A stretch of DNA of 64,000 nucleotides from Tridacna crocea (taxonomy: Eukaryota; Mollusca; Bivalvia; Cardiida; Cardiidae), in NCBI GenBank assembly GCA_943736015.1, contig OX031063.1, positions 35,308,172 through 35,372,171 on the forward strand, written 5' to 3'. The notes beneath the pieces were generated by a model. It did no database searches, was not told the DNA's origin, and saw nothing but the letters and a program-made list of their open reading frames with translations. A program made the position numbers and the translations under genes. Positions 50,601-51,655 of the stretch are shown here, in pieces. Position 1 is the first letter of the stretch. Each line of letters opens with the position of its first letter.

Positions 50601-51046
50601 TTTGTATTAAACAAGTACTTTATTGCTTTCCCACAATGTTTCTACCATTTCGTATACAAGACCTATTATTTCGGCAATTATTTGAATTGTCGTCTGCATA
50701 GTCTTTTAACTCTTTACCAAACAATCCCTGGTTTTTATGACCCTGAGGTAGAAGCCTTTTGAAAACATTGTAGGAAAAGGAGAAAATGCTGGTAACCAGC
50801 ATTTTCTCCTTTTCCCACTATGTTTTCTACCCTGATGGAAACGAATTTCAATTTTTGAGTTATGTTTATTTTGTCGTCTGCAAATGCTTTCAATTCAGAG
50901 TTGTCTAAAATTTTGTTGTTTGGTAAAGAGTTAATTTGGACGAGTCTAAGCATTCAGATGTGTTGTCTGAAGATGTTGTATGGAATGATAACGGATTTAT
51001 AGTTACTATATTTTCTTTTTTTGTTTCAGACGAGTCCTCTATTTAG
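5477..51046 (+). CDS. PCM1: PCM1 orthologue, centriolar satellite scaffold protein (37 coding exons)
   Basis: PCM1 self-assembles through coiled coils into centriolar satellites, cytoplasmic granules that bring proteins to centrosomes and cilia. I joined 37 exons at splice sites; nearly all introns are GT-AG and every junction keeps frame, giving 2,048 residues against 2,024 in human. Collinear conserved blocks recalled from human PCM1 include SSQIVGRLMQIRDYI (residues ~191), RGRQAALLALQHQAE (~387), the TMATWGGST block (~985), TIYSEVATLISQNENRPHY (~1450), PRIDTQQLDQQIKSIM (~1672) and LGSILQDSLAKYEGRK (~1733). Heptad-rich segments lie in exons 4-5, 8-9, 11-12, 14, 16-17, 19 and 22-23. Exons 26-37 match the conserved PCM1 C-terminal region. 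The protein is intact, with no internal stop. Small alternative or missed exons are possible; a 5' non-coding exon must exist because the first coding exon begins at a splice acceptor. Identity is very secure; a few splice choices (exons 7, 28, 31) are less so. Confidence 0.96.
5726..5960 (+). repeat. Fragment of a dispersed repeat (family D)
   Basis: Sequence such as ACTGAACTTGAATTTACACA, ATCTCCCCTTGAAC and TTTTTGTGACAAGGAGCT is shared with 48781-49090. This copy lacks the 5' part seen at 48632. Confidence 0.7.
6102..6338 (+). CDS. PCM1: PCM1 coding exon 2
   Basis: Residues 49-127. It holds RRYGTPRTFPRTK and a following LENLRQHMTFSD block, which match the TPHTFPHSR and LEKLKQRINFSD segments of human PCM1. 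The acceptor is TTTTACTTAAG; the donor GTAAGA follows GAAGAA. Phase 0 at both ends, 79 codons. Confidence 0.9.
6421..6735 (+). repeat. Dispersed repeat family D copy
   Basis: Begins TTATACCCCCGC and has GGGGGTATACTGGAATCA followed by a CTGTCCGTCC tract and TGTGTACAAAAT. The same order occurs at 26615-26757, 48632-49090 and 52497-52840. Opposed CCCCC/GGGGG near the start form a small hairpin. The short ORFs here belong to the repeat. Confidence 0.7.
7084..7266 (+). CDS. PCM1: PCM1 coding exon 3
   Basis: Residues 128-188, a polar Asn/Arg/Gln-rich linker without recognisable motif. The acceptor is TTTTTGCTAATAG and the donor GTGAGT. It is 61 codons, phase 0 at both ends. Placement rests on frame continuity and clean splice sites between exons that do match PCM1. 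Confidence 0.82.
7501..7795 (+). mobile_element. Family A MITE
   Basis: Starts CCTTTACCACACTATCCCGA and ends TTGATAAAGGGTTAA, with a central hairpin at about 7560-7625. The 3' part is partly duplicated (7700-7795). A related fragment precedes it (7411-7490). In intron 3. Confidence 0.75.
8250..8473 (+). mobile_element. Family A MITE
   Basis: TTAATCCTTTACCAAACAAT start, central palindrome, decayed right end (TTTTGTAAAGAGTGAA). Intron 3, 60 bases before exon 4. Confidence 0.75.
8535..8633 (+). CDS. PCM1: PCM1 coding exon 4
   Basis: Residues 189-221. SSQIVGRLMQIRDYIKQA is nearly the same as human SSQIVSRLVQIRDYITKA, the first conserved helical block. Acceptor CTCCTTTAG, donor GTAAGA, phase 0. 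Confidence 0.95.
9029..9107 (+). repeat. Tandem duplication of 40 bases
   Basis: TGGACAGTTGATATTA...ATCAGACTGCACTGAAC occurs twice in tandem. The ATCAGACTGCA part belongs to a foldback family also seen near 24590, 40560, 41810 and 43810. Confidence 0.75.
9442..9537 (+). CDS. PCM1: PCM1 coding exon 5
   Basis: Residues 222-253. LMDHLREQEKGY matches human LIDHLKEQEKSY and continues the first coiled coil. Acceptor TTTCGTCTAG, donor GTAAAT, 32 codons, phase 0. Confidence 0.94.
9599..9790 (-). mobile_element. Degenerate family A MITE
   Basis: Keeps the core AAACATTGTGAGAAAAGGAG and its complement, plus AAATTGAAAGCATTTG; ends are decayed. Intron 5. A similar relic lies at 10518-10710. Confidence 0.6.
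10725..10832 (+). CDS. PCM1: PCM1 coding exon 6
   Basis: Residues 254-289, an acidic linker (many Asp, Glu and Met). Acceptor ATGATTTTAG, strong donor GTAAGT after GAT, phase 0. Placed by splice sites and frame; no motif recognised. Confidence 0.85.
11126..11300 (+). mobile_element. tRNA-derived SINE
   Basis: TGGCTCATTGG (box A-like, 11148) and ATACAAATCCCGCC (box B-like, 11211) at tRNA spacing, then GTTTCAGCTATGCATTTGT. The same tail is found beside the tRNA-like part of the minus-strand copy at 42962-43130. Boxes are degraded, so it is probably silent. Confidence 0.7.
11759..11987 (-). mobile_element. Family A MITE
   Basis: Left end TTACTCCGTTACC, right end GTGGTAATGGGTTAA; central hairpin with one-sided mutations. 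Intron 6. Confidence 0.75.
12030..12103 (+). repeat. Tandem duplication of 38 bases
   Basis: TTTGGGAAAAGGAGATAGTG followed by CTGGCTACTAGAAT occurs twice. The unit resembles half of the MITE hairpin (GGGAAAAGGAGA...), so it may be a duplicated MITE fragment. Confidence 0.7.
12706..12934 (+). mobile_element. Family A MITE, well preserved
   Basis: 229 bases from TTAACCCTTTCCTAAACAAT to TTTGGGAAAGGGTTAA. The central palindrome at about 12763-12829 can fold into an almost perfect stem. Intron 6. Confidence 0.88.
13174..13396 (-). mobile_element. Family A MITE, reverse orientation
   Basis: TTAACTCTTTACCAAACAAC at left and TTTGGGAAAGGGTTAA at right. It starts with the ACAAAATTTTAGACTTGTC side, so it is reversed relative to 12706-12934. 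Confidence 0.85.
13790..13966 (+). CDS. PCM1: PCM1 coding exon 7 (5' end uncertain)
   Basis: Residues 290-348, Ser/Glu-rich, ending EWDYELGEEE before donor GTCAGT. The frame and 3' end are clear. The 5' end is less so: the only in-frame acceptors are AAAG before GAGAGG (13790, used here) and AAAG before 13775; both lack a good pyrimidine tract. The better-looking GGTCAG at 13798 leads straight to a stop in the required phase. Confidence 0.7.
14290..14517 (+). mobile_element. Family A MITE
   Basis: TTAACTCTTAAGCAAACAAT to TTTGGTAAAGGGTTAA. The hairpin is partly decayed (ACATGTCGGGAATATGACAG). Intron 7. Confidence 0.82.
14729..14957 (-). mobile_element. Family A MITE, reverse orientation
   Basis: TTAACCCTTTACCAAACAAC to TTTGGTAAAGGGTTAA; central GCTGGTTACCAGC palindrome well kept. 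Intron 7. Confidence 0.87.
15035..15165 (+). repeat. Dispersed repeat family E fragment
   Basis: TTGTCATAGCTCTGGGGCC, then AAAACTTTGACATTTCATGA and TTACTGAAGAT. The same series of motifs occurs at 16848-17060, 21157-21560, 44090-44280 and 54428-54615, with a 3' part ending GCTCTTGTTT (also at 17560-17695 and 28800-28860). Confidence 0.65.
15519..15623 (+). CDS. PCM1: PCM1 coding exon 8
   Basis: Residues 349-383, a heptad-rich Gln/Leu helix ending LIEQQEQ, as human LLKRMLQQQEQ. Acceptor TTATTTTTAG, donor GTAAAA, phase 0. Confidence 0.93.
15640..15847 (-). mobile_element. Truncated family A MITE
   Basis: Left half of a reverse-orientation copy (AACCCTTATC..., AAACATTGTGGGAAAAGGAG), cut off where the next MITE begins. 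Intron 8. Confidence 0.6.
15848..16076 (+). mobile_element. Family A MITE
   Basis: TTAAATCTTTCCCAAACAAT to TTTGGGAAAGGGTTAA, 229 bases, long central palindrome. Intron 8. Confidence 0.87.
16610..16840 (+). mobile_element. Family A MITE, subtype with CCATTACC end
   Basis: Left end CCCATTACCACACAATCCCT, central hairpin with one mismatch, eroded right end CTCAAGGGTTA. Intron 8. Confidence 0.78.
17162..17390 (+). mobile_element. Family A MITE
   Basis: TTAACCCTTTCCCAAACAAT to TTTGGGAAAGGGTTAA, 229 bases. It lies between parts of family E repeat (16848-17060 and 17560-17695). Intron 8. Confidence 0.88.
17789..17882 (+). CDS. PCM1: PCM1 coding exon 9
   Basis: Residues 384-414. LRGRQAALLALQHQAEAKL corresponds to human LQGRQAALLALQHKAEQAI, among the best conserved stretches of the family. 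Acceptor TTTTTCAAACAG, donor GTGAGT, ending in phase 1 (a lone G completed by exon 10). Confidence 0.96.
18397..18557 (+). CDS. PCM1: PCM1 coding exon 10
   Basis: Residues 415-468. AVAGSLEEAAVSM aligns with human AETAGSLSGVSI, followed by a helix MDLKRQLLYMRNELKSK. Acceptor CTAAACAG completes the Ala codon; donor GTAAAC, phase 0 out. Confidence 0.92.
18663..18891 (+). mobile_element. Family A MITE
   Basis: TTAACCCCTCCCCAAACAAT to TTTGGGAAAGGGTTAA, same length and subtype as 17162-17390. Intron 10, about 100 bases after exon 10. Confidence 0.88.
19522..19758 (+). CDS. PCM1: PCM1 coding exon 11
   Basis: Residues 469-547. A Pro-rich segment (PPPRPPSPK) is followed by a coiled coil with LLGKRDRLDQLLE, matching human VLQEKKQKMDKLLGE. 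The human PLK4-target serine (S372, context ESLSLTREV) falls in the linker aligned here, but its local sequence is not clearly kept. Acceptor TATGTTTCAG, donor GTAGAT, phase 0. Confidence 0.92.
20561..20791 (+). mobile_element. Degenerate family A MITE
   Basis: Recognisable from GACATTGTGGGATAAGGAGG and the GTAAGGGTTAA end; the right arm of the hairpin is damaged. A further relic precedes it (about 20452-20560). Intron 11. Confidence 0.6.
20905..21067 (+). CDS. PCM1: PCM1 coding exon 12
   Basis: Residues 548-601. KLVELHNKKKRMDDMLQEL repeats the KKxKMDxLLxEL pattern of the preceding exon, so exons 11 and 12 carry two similar coiled-coil units. Acceptor TTACTTTCAG, donor GTAAGT, out phase 1. 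Confidence 0.92.
21157..21560 (+). repeat. Dispersed repeat family E copy
   Basis: CATAGCCCTGGCATCTACTG, then CTAAAACTTTGGCAATTTGT, then a tail with AGCTATGCCTC and GCACCTGCATACAG. Longest copy of this family here. It runs almost to the acceptor of exon 13. Confidence 0.65.
21583..21724 (+). CDS. PCM1: PCM1 coding exon 13
   Basis: Residues 602-648. Ser/Ala/Pro-rich at first, ending NNVSDMLDARQKLQ where human has NPSEKLQKLNEV. Acceptor TGTTCCAG, donor GTATGT, out phase 2. Confidence 0.9.
21767..21978 (-). mobile_element. Degenerate family A MITE
   Basis: Retains GGTAGAAAACTTTGTTGAAA and GGGATTGTTTGGTTAAG. Intron 13. Confidence 0.6.
22669..22821 (-). mobile_element. Family A MITE lacking the central palindrome
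   Basis: TTAACTCTTTACCAAACTAC to GTGGTAAAGGGTTAA, only 153 bases. The left flank joins directly to the right flank (AAATTCGTTTTCAAAAGGCT) with the whole hairpin missing. Intron 13. Confidence 0.85.
23041..23258 (+). mobile_element. Family A MITE
   Basis: TTAACCCTTTCCCAAACAAT to TTTGGGAAAGGGTTAA; lacks about 11 bases near the right end. Intron 13. Confidence 0.87.
23391..23549 (+). CDS. PCM1: PCM1 coding exon 14
   Basis: Residues 649-701. RLNEVKDRLSQLKSLVHFY matches human KLNEVRKRLNELRELVHYY. A tract rich in Asp follows. Acceptor GTTATTCAAG, donor GTGAGT, phase 2 in and out. Confidence 0.95.
23954..24145 (+). CDS. PCM1: PCM1 coding exon 15
   Basis: Residues 702-765. Contains a Ser run with SSSSDTESQLSSLGPWGDD and ends IQEKVR, leading into the helix of exon 16 as human FEQKINRL does. 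Acceptor CTGATTTCAG, donor GTATTT. Confidence 0.9.
24585..24855 (-). mobile_element. Foldback fragment followed by degenerate family A MITE
   Basis: 24585-24640 holds CTGACTGCACAGAACATGCA and GTCTGATC, an inverted pair. From about 24641 a decayed MITE follows (GACTAGTCCAGATTGAAAG to GTGGTAAAGAGCTAA). Intron 15. Confidence 0.6.
25415..25637 (-). mobile_element. Family A MITE, reverse orientation
   Basis: TTAACTCATTACGAAACGAC to TTGTGGTAATGGGTAA; hairpin well kept. Intron 15, 80 bases before exon 16. Confidence 0.82.
25717..25923 (+). CDS. PCM1: PCM1 coding exon 16
   Basis: Residues 766-834. KLRHLQNLVAMVQ is nearly identical to human KLRQLQDLVAMVQ; a polar linker with Asp and Thr follows. Acceptor TTTGTTTGCAG, donor GTAAAA. 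Confidence 0.96.
26213..26336 (+). CDS. PCM1: PCM1 coding exon 17
   Basis: Residues 835-876. LDELEQLKDEKTRLLNIQ corresponds to human RELKQLQEERKKLIDIQ, then QLQTLHERFQR. Acceptor TTACTTGTAG, donor GTAAGT, out phase 0. Confidence 0.95.
26615..26757 (+). repeat. Dispersed repeat family D copy
   Basis: TTTTCGGGGGATACAGGAAT, a CTGTCTGTCTG/TCCGTCCG tract and a GACAGCTCTAGTTTTTC end, as at 6421 and 52497. Intron 17. Confidence 0.7.
27349..27472 (+). CDS. PCM1: PCM1 coding exon 18
   Basis: Residues 877-917, a low-complexity polar linker without motif. Acceptor CCTTTAACAG and donor GTAATG fit, and the out phase (1) matches exon 19 exactly. Confidence 0.86.
27954..28179 (-). mobile_element. Family A MITE, reverse orientation
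   Basis: TTAACTCTTTACCACACAAC to GTGTGGTAATGGGTTAA; central GCTGGTTACCAGC. Intron 18. Confidence 0.86.
28581..28758 (+). CDS. PCM1: PCM1 coding exon 19
   Basis: Residues 918-976. MRKQRMLREELRDKKKQLE matches human MRRHEMLREELRQRRKQLE, a conserved helix. Acceptor TAACTTTTAG; donor GTAGGT; out phase 2. Confidence 0.96.
29140..29308 (+). mobile_element. 5'-truncated family A MITE
   Basis: Hairpin core and right flank to GTGGTAAAGGGTTAA remain; the left flank is missing. Ends 69 bases before exon 20. Confidence 0.7.
29378..29487 (+). CDS. PCM1: PCM1 coding exon 20
   Basis: Residues 977-1013. TMATWGGST is identical to the human PCM1 signature at this point, followed by an acidic stretch. Acceptor TATATGACAG, donor GTATGT, out phase 1. 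Confidence 0.96.
29521..29749. mobile_element. Family B MITE
   Basis: TTAACTCTTTTCTCCATAGA to TTATGGGGTAAAGGGTTAA. Central hairpin: AAACATTGAGGCAAAAGGTG, AAATTGCTCATGATGAGC and complement. Its right TTAA is also the left TTAA of the next element. Intron 20. Confidence 0.86.
29746..29965 (-). mobile_element. Family A MITE sharing a TTAA with its neighbour
   Basis: TTAACTCTATACCAAACGAC to TTGGTAAAGGTTAA. Directly abuts the family B copy. Intron 20. Confidence 0.85.
30168..30437 (+). mobile_element. tRNA-derived SINE
   Basis: CCCGACGGGTGGCTCAGTGG holds box A (30181) and GTGAGTTCAATGCCCGG box B (30222), a tRNA-like head. A body of about 160 bases follows and ends GCGTTAAACTCCAATACAAC with an (AATC)n tail. 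Promoter boxes are near consensus. It cannot be a tRNA gene because the acceptor stem and 3' end do not pair. Intron 20. Confidence 0.85.
30480..30605 (-). mobile_element. Fragment of family A MITE
   Basis: AAATTGAAAGCATTTGCAGA, then GGAAACATTGTGTGAAATCG; the hairpin is lost. Intron 20. Confidence 0.5.
30839..31098 (+). CDS. PCM1: PCM1 coding exon 21
   Basis: Residues 1014-1100. A Glu-rich start (EEEEEENNSDNE) then a basic region with RQRRKARAMARGSG and several Arg-Pro pairs. Acceptor TGTTTCCAG, donor GTAATA, out phase 0. Confidence 0.9.
31330..31564 (-). mobile_element. Family A MITE, reverse orientation
   Basis: GTAACTCATTACCAAACAAC to GTGTGTTAATGGGCTAA; hairpin nearly perfect (31442-31510). 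A decayed copy follows at 31601-31822. Intron 21. Confidence 0.82.
32087..32255 (+). CDS. PCM1: PCM1 coding exon 22
   Basis: Residues 1101-1156. LEQTAILCQSLLGDQQ corresponds to human LDFSVSICQTLMQDQQ. Acceptor GTTATACAG, donor GTGAAC, out phase 1. Confidence 0.93.
32720..32925 (+). mobile_element. Family A MITE with shortened hairpin, next to exon 23
   Basis: CCCATTACCACACAATTCCT to TTTAGTAATGAGTTAA. About 24 bases of the hairpin tip are missing (GGGAAAAGGATCTCCTTTTC). It ends 24 bases before the exon 23 acceptor junction. Confidence 0.83.
32949..33555 (+). CDS. PCM1: PCM1 coding exon 23 (largest)
   Basis: Residues 1157-1358, 607 bases. It opens with a Gln-rich helix including LNQCYQQISLQQMEMQN (human LNQCYTQLTWQQNNVQR), then a Phe/Pro/Ser-rich stretch, then a basic-acidic tail. 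A MITE ends 24 bases before it, yet the acceptor TTTGTGCAG is normal. Donor GTAATA, out phase 2. Confidence 0.96.
33727..33816 (-). mobile_element. Deleted family A MITE remnant
   Basis: TTAACTCTATACAAAACAAC joined to TTTCAAAAGCTTTCCTCCTC and GTGTGGTAAAGAGCTAA; the middle is gone. Intron 23. Confidence 0.75.
34034..34267 (+). mobile_element. Family A MITE, partly decayed
   Basis: GTTACCAAACAATCCCTTGT to TTTGGAGAAGAATTAA; left arm of the hairpin has a small duplication. Intron 23. Confidence 0.75.
34816..34868 (+). CDS. PCM1: PCM1 coding exon 24 (53 bases)
   Basis: Residues 1359-1376 (GYMEKYKQQDH). Acceptor TTCATTTACAG, donor GTAGGT. It is supported by phase: it takes the 2-base overhang of exon 23 and leaves the 1-base overhang needed by exon 25. 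Confidence 0.82.
35083..35265 (+). mobile_element. Probable tRNA-derived SINE, decayed
   Basis: GTGTGATTCAGTTGTTGTAC (box A-like) and AGGTTTGAATCCAACTGG (box B-like) at about 45 bases apart. The body contains GTTGGAGTGTCCTTAGGGAG. Intron 24. Confidence 0.5.
35412..35592 (+). CDS. PCM1: PCM1 coding exon 25
   Basis: Residues 1377-1436, Gly/Ser-rich, with GISGAGYQEDGRSV. Acceptor GACTCTGTAG; donor GTTCTT is a weak consensus but phase 2 fits exon 26. Confidence 0.85.
35727..35949 (-). mobile_element. Family A MITE, reverse orientation
   Basis: TTAACTCTTTACCACATGAC to TTTGGTGAAGGGTTAA. Intron 25. Confidence 0.84.
36076..36301 (+). CDS. PCM1: PCM1 coding exon 26
   Basis: Residues 1437-1512, start of the conserved C-terminal region. 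TIYSEVATLISQNENRPHY then LIELFRELQLLTNDYLKQR are almost the human sequence. Acceptor TATTATTACAG, donor GTGAGT, out phase 0. Confidence 0.98.
36428..36840 (+). mobile_element. Two decayed family A MITEs
   Basis: 36428-36638 keeps AACATCATGGGTAGAGAAGA and its complement; 36763-36840 is a left-end fragment (CCCTTTACCACACTATCCAG) cut after AAAAGAAGTGGGGGGG. A run of A lies at 36708-36720. Intron 26. Confidence 0.55.
37332..37430 (+). CDS. PCM1: PCM1 coding exon 27
   Basis: Residues 1513-1545. ELTPSESLVTSDDE matches human ELTPSESLATTDDE. Acceptor CTTTTTTACAG, donor GTAAGT, phase 0. Confidence 0.96.
37557..37784 (+). mobile_element. Family A MITE
   Basis: TTAACTCTTTACTACATAAT to TTTGGTAAAGAGTTAA; hairpin with a few mismatches. 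A right-half fragment follows at 37822-37959. Intron 27. Confidence 0.85.
38526..38738 (+). CDS. PCM1: PCM1 coding exon 28
   Basis: Residues 1546-1616, ending LGETAIHLDK (human LGNTVIHLDQ). Acceptor CTTTCTTGCAG. A second in-frame acceptor (TTTCCAG) 12 bases upstream would add Ser-Phe-Leu-Gln. Donor GTAATA, phase 0. Confidence 0.92.
38766..38991 (+). mobile_element. Family A MITE
   Basis: TACCTCTTTACCAGACAATT to TTTGGTAAAGAGCTAA. The 67-base central palindrome (about 38816-38882) is nearly perfect. Intron 28. Confidence 0.82.
38992..39212 (+). mobile_element. Family A MITE abutting the previous one
   Basis: CCCTTTACCTTAGAAGCCCG to TTTTGTAAAGAGTGAA; ends decayed. No spacer from the element at 38766. 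Confidence 0.72.
39721..39879 (+). CDS. PCM1: PCM1 coding exon 29
   Basis: Residues 1617-1669. MREYEKKLAERD follows human MREYERMKTEAE; a Ser-rich linker follows. Acceptor TTGTATTTCAG, donor GTAGGA, phase 0. Confidence 0.93.
39920..40140. mobile_element. Family B MITE
   Basis: TTAACCCTATGGTATCTCTA to ACGGAGTAAAGGGTTAA. Hairpin AAATTGCTCGTGACGAGC at the dyad. Intron 29. Confidence 0.86.
40545..40625. repeat. Foldback repeat (ATCAGACTGCA family)
   Basis: GATCAAGCTGCACTTTTTGT followed by ACAGTCTGATCTTTATCTAG. Related to 24585, 41805 and 43805. Confidence 0.5.
40664..40902 (+). CDS. PCM1: PCM1 coding exon 30
   Basis: Residues 1670-1748. PRIDTQQLDQQIKSIM, then IPVLKEHMDNICSPQLL, then LGSILQDSLAKYEGRK: the most conserved part of the family. 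Acceptor TTTACTTTCCAG, donor GTAAGT, out phase 2. Confidence 0.98.
41561..41705 (+). CDS. PCM1: PCM1 coding exon 31 (probable GC donor)
   Basis: Residues 1749-1797. DLLVDMSEVLFNELAFF is nearly identical to human. The 3' end is placed at GAG before GCAAGC (41706), a good GC-type donor. The alternative GT donor at 41688 (CAG/GTCTGG) is also in phase, scores worse by eye, and would drop six residues. If neither were used, the frame would read on to a stop in the intron. Confidence 0.85.
41805..41870. repeat. Foldback repeat (ATCAGACTGCA family)
   Basis: CAGATCTGACTGCAAAAAAC then ATGTAGTCTGATCTTAGATC, complementary arms around ACATG. Intron 31. Confidence 0.55.
41955..42183 (+). mobile_element. 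Family A MITE (CCATTA subtype)
   Basis: TTAACCCATTATCACACAAT to TTTAGTACTGAGTTAA. Intron 31. Confidence 0.85.
42255..42483 (+). mobile_element. Family A MITE (CCATTA subtype)
   Basis: TTAACCCATTACCACACAAT to ATAGTAATGAGTTAA. Its right TTAA (42480-42483) is also the left TTAA of the next element. Confidence 0.86.
42480..42708 (+). mobile_element. Family A MITE sharing a TTAA with its neighbour
   Basis: TTAACCCTTTCCCAAACAAT to TTTGGGAAAAGGTTAA; subtype of 17162 and 18663. Intron 31. Confidence 0.88.
42911..43362 (-). mobile_element. Family A MITE interrupted by a SINE
   Basis: Left part 42911-42960 (CTCTTTATTACCTCATAGCA, GACTTGTCCAAATGGAAAG) and right part from about 43170 (AAGCATTGGCCAGTGACAAG, GGTAGAAAACATTGTAGG) belong to one decayed MITE. 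The SINE-bearing stretch 42961-43170 divides it. Intron 31. Confidence 0.65.
42962..43130 (-). mobile_element. tRNA-derived SINE (minus strand)
   Basis: Read on the minus strand: TTCAGCTCAGTGGTTATGG (box A, 43093-43075) and GGGTTCGAATCCCGC (box B, 43031-43017), then CAGTTGTGGTTTGTATTTCA. The same tail follows the copy at 11126. The flanks do not form an acceptor stem, so this is not a tRNA gene. Confidence 0.78.
43399..43518 (+). CDS. PCM1: PCM1 coding exon 32
   Basis: Residues 1798-1837, highly acidic (SKESDDESDSTESS). Acceptor TTGTTTTTAG, donor GTAGTG, phase 0. Confidence 0.9.
43562..43784 (-). mobile_element. Family A MITE, reverse orientation
   Basis: TTAACTCTTTACCGAACAAC at left, eroded GTGCAGTAATGATAG at right; hairpin partly mutated. 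Intron 32. Confidence 0.8.
43805..43865. repeat. Foldback repeat fragment (ATCAGACTGCA family)
   Basis: GGATCAGATTGAGCAGAACC followed by ACAGTGTGATTTTGGATTTA. Intron 32. Confidence 0.45.
44585..44935 (+). repeat. Dispersed repeat with AGGTCA-type half sites
   Basis: Starts in a purine tract (GAAAGGGGGTGGGGGGAGGG). TGGTCAAAGGTCAAGGTCA at 44710-44728 and GGGTCAAAGGTCA at 44803-44815 are direct repeats of nuclear-receptor half sites. A T-run (44818-44832) and a GGTGGGGGTATTTGTCTGC end follow. Intron 32. Confidence 0.6.
45019..45146 (+). CDS. PCM1: PCM1 coding exon 33
   Basis: Residues 1838-1879. Acidic, then GVQIELAPSETKPYT, matching human PVSINLSKAETQALT. The acceptor AAATGAAG has a poor pyrimidine tract, but phase and homology support it. 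Donor GTAACA, out phase 2. Confidence 0.88.
45642..45875. mobile_element. Family C MITE
   Basis: TTAACCCTTTCCCAAACGAC to TTTGGGAAAGGGTTAA. The hairpin reads AAACACTGTGGGAAAAGGAG, then AAATTGCTCGTTACGAGC and complement, differing from family A at the tip. Intron 33. Confidence 0.87.
46053..46353 (+). CDS. PCM1: PCM1 coding exon 34
   Basis: Residues 1880-1980. Opens IGSDEDDESADDE as human YGSGEDENEDEE; the rest is a disordered Asp/Glu/Gln-rich stretch. Acceptor CTTTTCTATTAG, donor GTGAGT, phase 0 out. Confidence 0.93.
46386..46601 (+). mobile_element. Family A MITE with shortened left arm
   Basis: TTAACCCTTTACCAAACAAT to TTTGGTAAAGGGTTAA; part of the left hairpin arm is missing. A right-end fragment follows (about 46625-46695). 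Begins 32 bases after exon 34. Confidence 0.84.
47003..47232 (+). mobile_element. Family A MITE
   Basis: CACTGTACCAAACAATCCTT to TTTGGTAGAGAATTAA; ends decayed, hairpin good. Intron 34. Confidence 0.78.
47375..47526 (+). repeat. Tandem duplication of 76 bases
   Basis: Two adjacent copies (47375-47450 and 47451-47526) starting TATTCCATATTTATGTAGCC, differing at one base (CCGG against CTGG). Recent duplication. Intron 34. Confidence 0.92.
47655..48167 (+). mobile_element. Interspersed repeat with (ATTC)n tail ending at exon 35 acceptor
   Basis: Contains GGGGTCCCGGGTTTAC, GGTAGAAGGCGACTAAA and a repeat GTAAAAGGCGACAAAAGGGG, then GTCAACGGGCCTTAAAACG and CATTCATTCATTCA. I recall this last segment as a common 3' end of molluscan repeats. 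The tail runs into the CACAG acceptor at 48163-48167. Confidence 0.65.
48168..48236 (+). CDS. PCM1: PCM1 coding exon 35
   Basis: Residues 1981-2003. MDDLPASLTVMSQ aligns with human VEDLPLKLTIYSE. The aromatic residue of the human LC3-interacting motif (FVKV) is replaced by Val here. The acceptor CATTCACAG lies directly at the (ATTC)n end of an interspersed repeat. Donor GTATTT, phase 0. Confidence 0.93.
48320..48475 (+). mobile_element. 3'-truncated family A MITE
   Basis: TTAACTCTTTTCCACGCAAT and the full hairpin (about 48375-48442) remain; the right flank is replaced after TTTCAAATTGTCG. Intron 35. Confidence 0.78.
48632..49090 (+). repeat. Dispersed repeat family D, longest copy
   Basis: Starts ATCCCCCACAAAGAAGTGGA with GTATACTGGAATCACC and a CTGTCCGTCTGTCC tract, has a (TA/TG)n run near 48888, and ends GGTGATAGCTCTAGTTTT. 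Intron 35. Confidence 0.72.
49195..49377 (+). mobile_element. Degenerate family A MITE
   Basis: ACGTTTGAAATTATCAGAAA at left, CATTTGGCAAAGAGTTAA at right; hairpin heavily mutated. Ends 75 bases before exon 36. Confidence 0.6.
49453..49573 (+). CDS. PCM1: PCM1 coding exon 36
   Basis: Residues 2004-2043. TAELTEELAGDPQYLREP parallels human MQTEELAGNSETLKEP. Acceptor GTATTACAG, donor GTAAAT, out phase 1. Confidence 0.95.
49886..50520 (-). pseudogene. Mariner transposase relic
   Basis: Minus-strand frames give, in order, LEPELKRQSSEWQTPGSP, then MMMIFADENHGILAANWV, then TVNPEYYRTFLMSVLR, then LILHDNTACHKAGRV and, after a frame change, HPPNSPDISPSDFDVFPKLK. These are the catalytic-core blocks of mariner (D,D34D) transposases, with Asp kept in HDN and in SDFD. 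One stop (after PGSP) and at least one frameshift kill it. The 3' end keeps TACGAGGGTCATCCAATAAT as its inverted repeat at 49886; the N-terminal domain and other end are gone. Intron 36. Confidence 0.88.
50590..50975 (+). mobile_element. Decayed family A MITE split by a newer one
   Basis: 50590-50705 (CCCACAATGTTTCTACCATT, TTGAATTGTCGTCTGCATA) and 50931-50975 (TTAATTTGGACGAGTCTAAG) are the two halves of one old copy. The intact element 50706-50934 sits between them. Confidence 0.65.
50706..50934 (+). mobile_element. Family A MITE, well preserved
   Basis: TTAACTCTTTACCAAACAAT to TTTGGTAAAGAGTTAA, 229 bases; hairpin nearly perfect. Ends 95 bases before the last PCM1 exon. Confidence 0.88.
51030..51046 (+). 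CDS. PCM1: PCM1 coding exon 37 (last residues and stop)
   Basis: Encodes DESSI then TAG at 51044-51046. Human PCM1 ends VGAQSI, so even the final Ser-Ile is kept. Acceptor TTTTGTTTCAG. The rest of this exon is the 3' UTR. Confidence 0.93.
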
Positions 51047-51655
51047 ATTTCTTCAGCAACTCTCTCAGCTGCAGTTAAGAACTTTGTTAATGGCCCTTGT
51101 TATTTGTCACAGTTACAGATGTTTTACAGAAATGCAGAGTACAGACAATACAAGTTAAAGAATACAAAAATTGTTATATTGTTCACTGTTTGTTTTTTAT
51201 TTTCATGTTTTTCTTTTAATAACAAGAAAAAAAATGTTTGGATGCATTATTCATAGGTATATGTATTGTACAAACCAGATATTCATGTGACATGTTTGGA
51301 TGGATACTGTTAATGTTTTTCTGCCAATGGTCAAACGAACCCATGGCTTCAAGATCTGACTTAGTTTTATCACATTTTTCTGCATAAAAGAGTGGCACAA
51401 TCCATTAAGTGATCAAGATAAAGGTTGAATCCTTATATTTCTATGTTGGACTTCTAAAGAAAGAAGAATAATATTTTCAACCAGCAGAGGTATTTTGGTA
51501 ATCCTGATCTGCTCAGTCAATAAGAACCATCTTAGTAGAGCTTAGCTATCTAAGGATTATACATCGAGCTTCACCAGAAATGCATGTGTGGGAATAAATG
51601 TTGAAGTCGGTTTCGTGAAAATTGAAAAATAAAGATTTGTATCTTGTTTGGGTCA
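51047..51655 (+). other. PCM1: PCM1 3' UTR with two poly(A) signals
   Basis: AATAAA occurs at 51593-51598 and again at 51628-51633, 547 and 582 bases after the stop. The cleavage site is inferred to lie some 15-30 bases past one of them. No splice signal or repeat is obvious inside. Confidence 0.65.
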
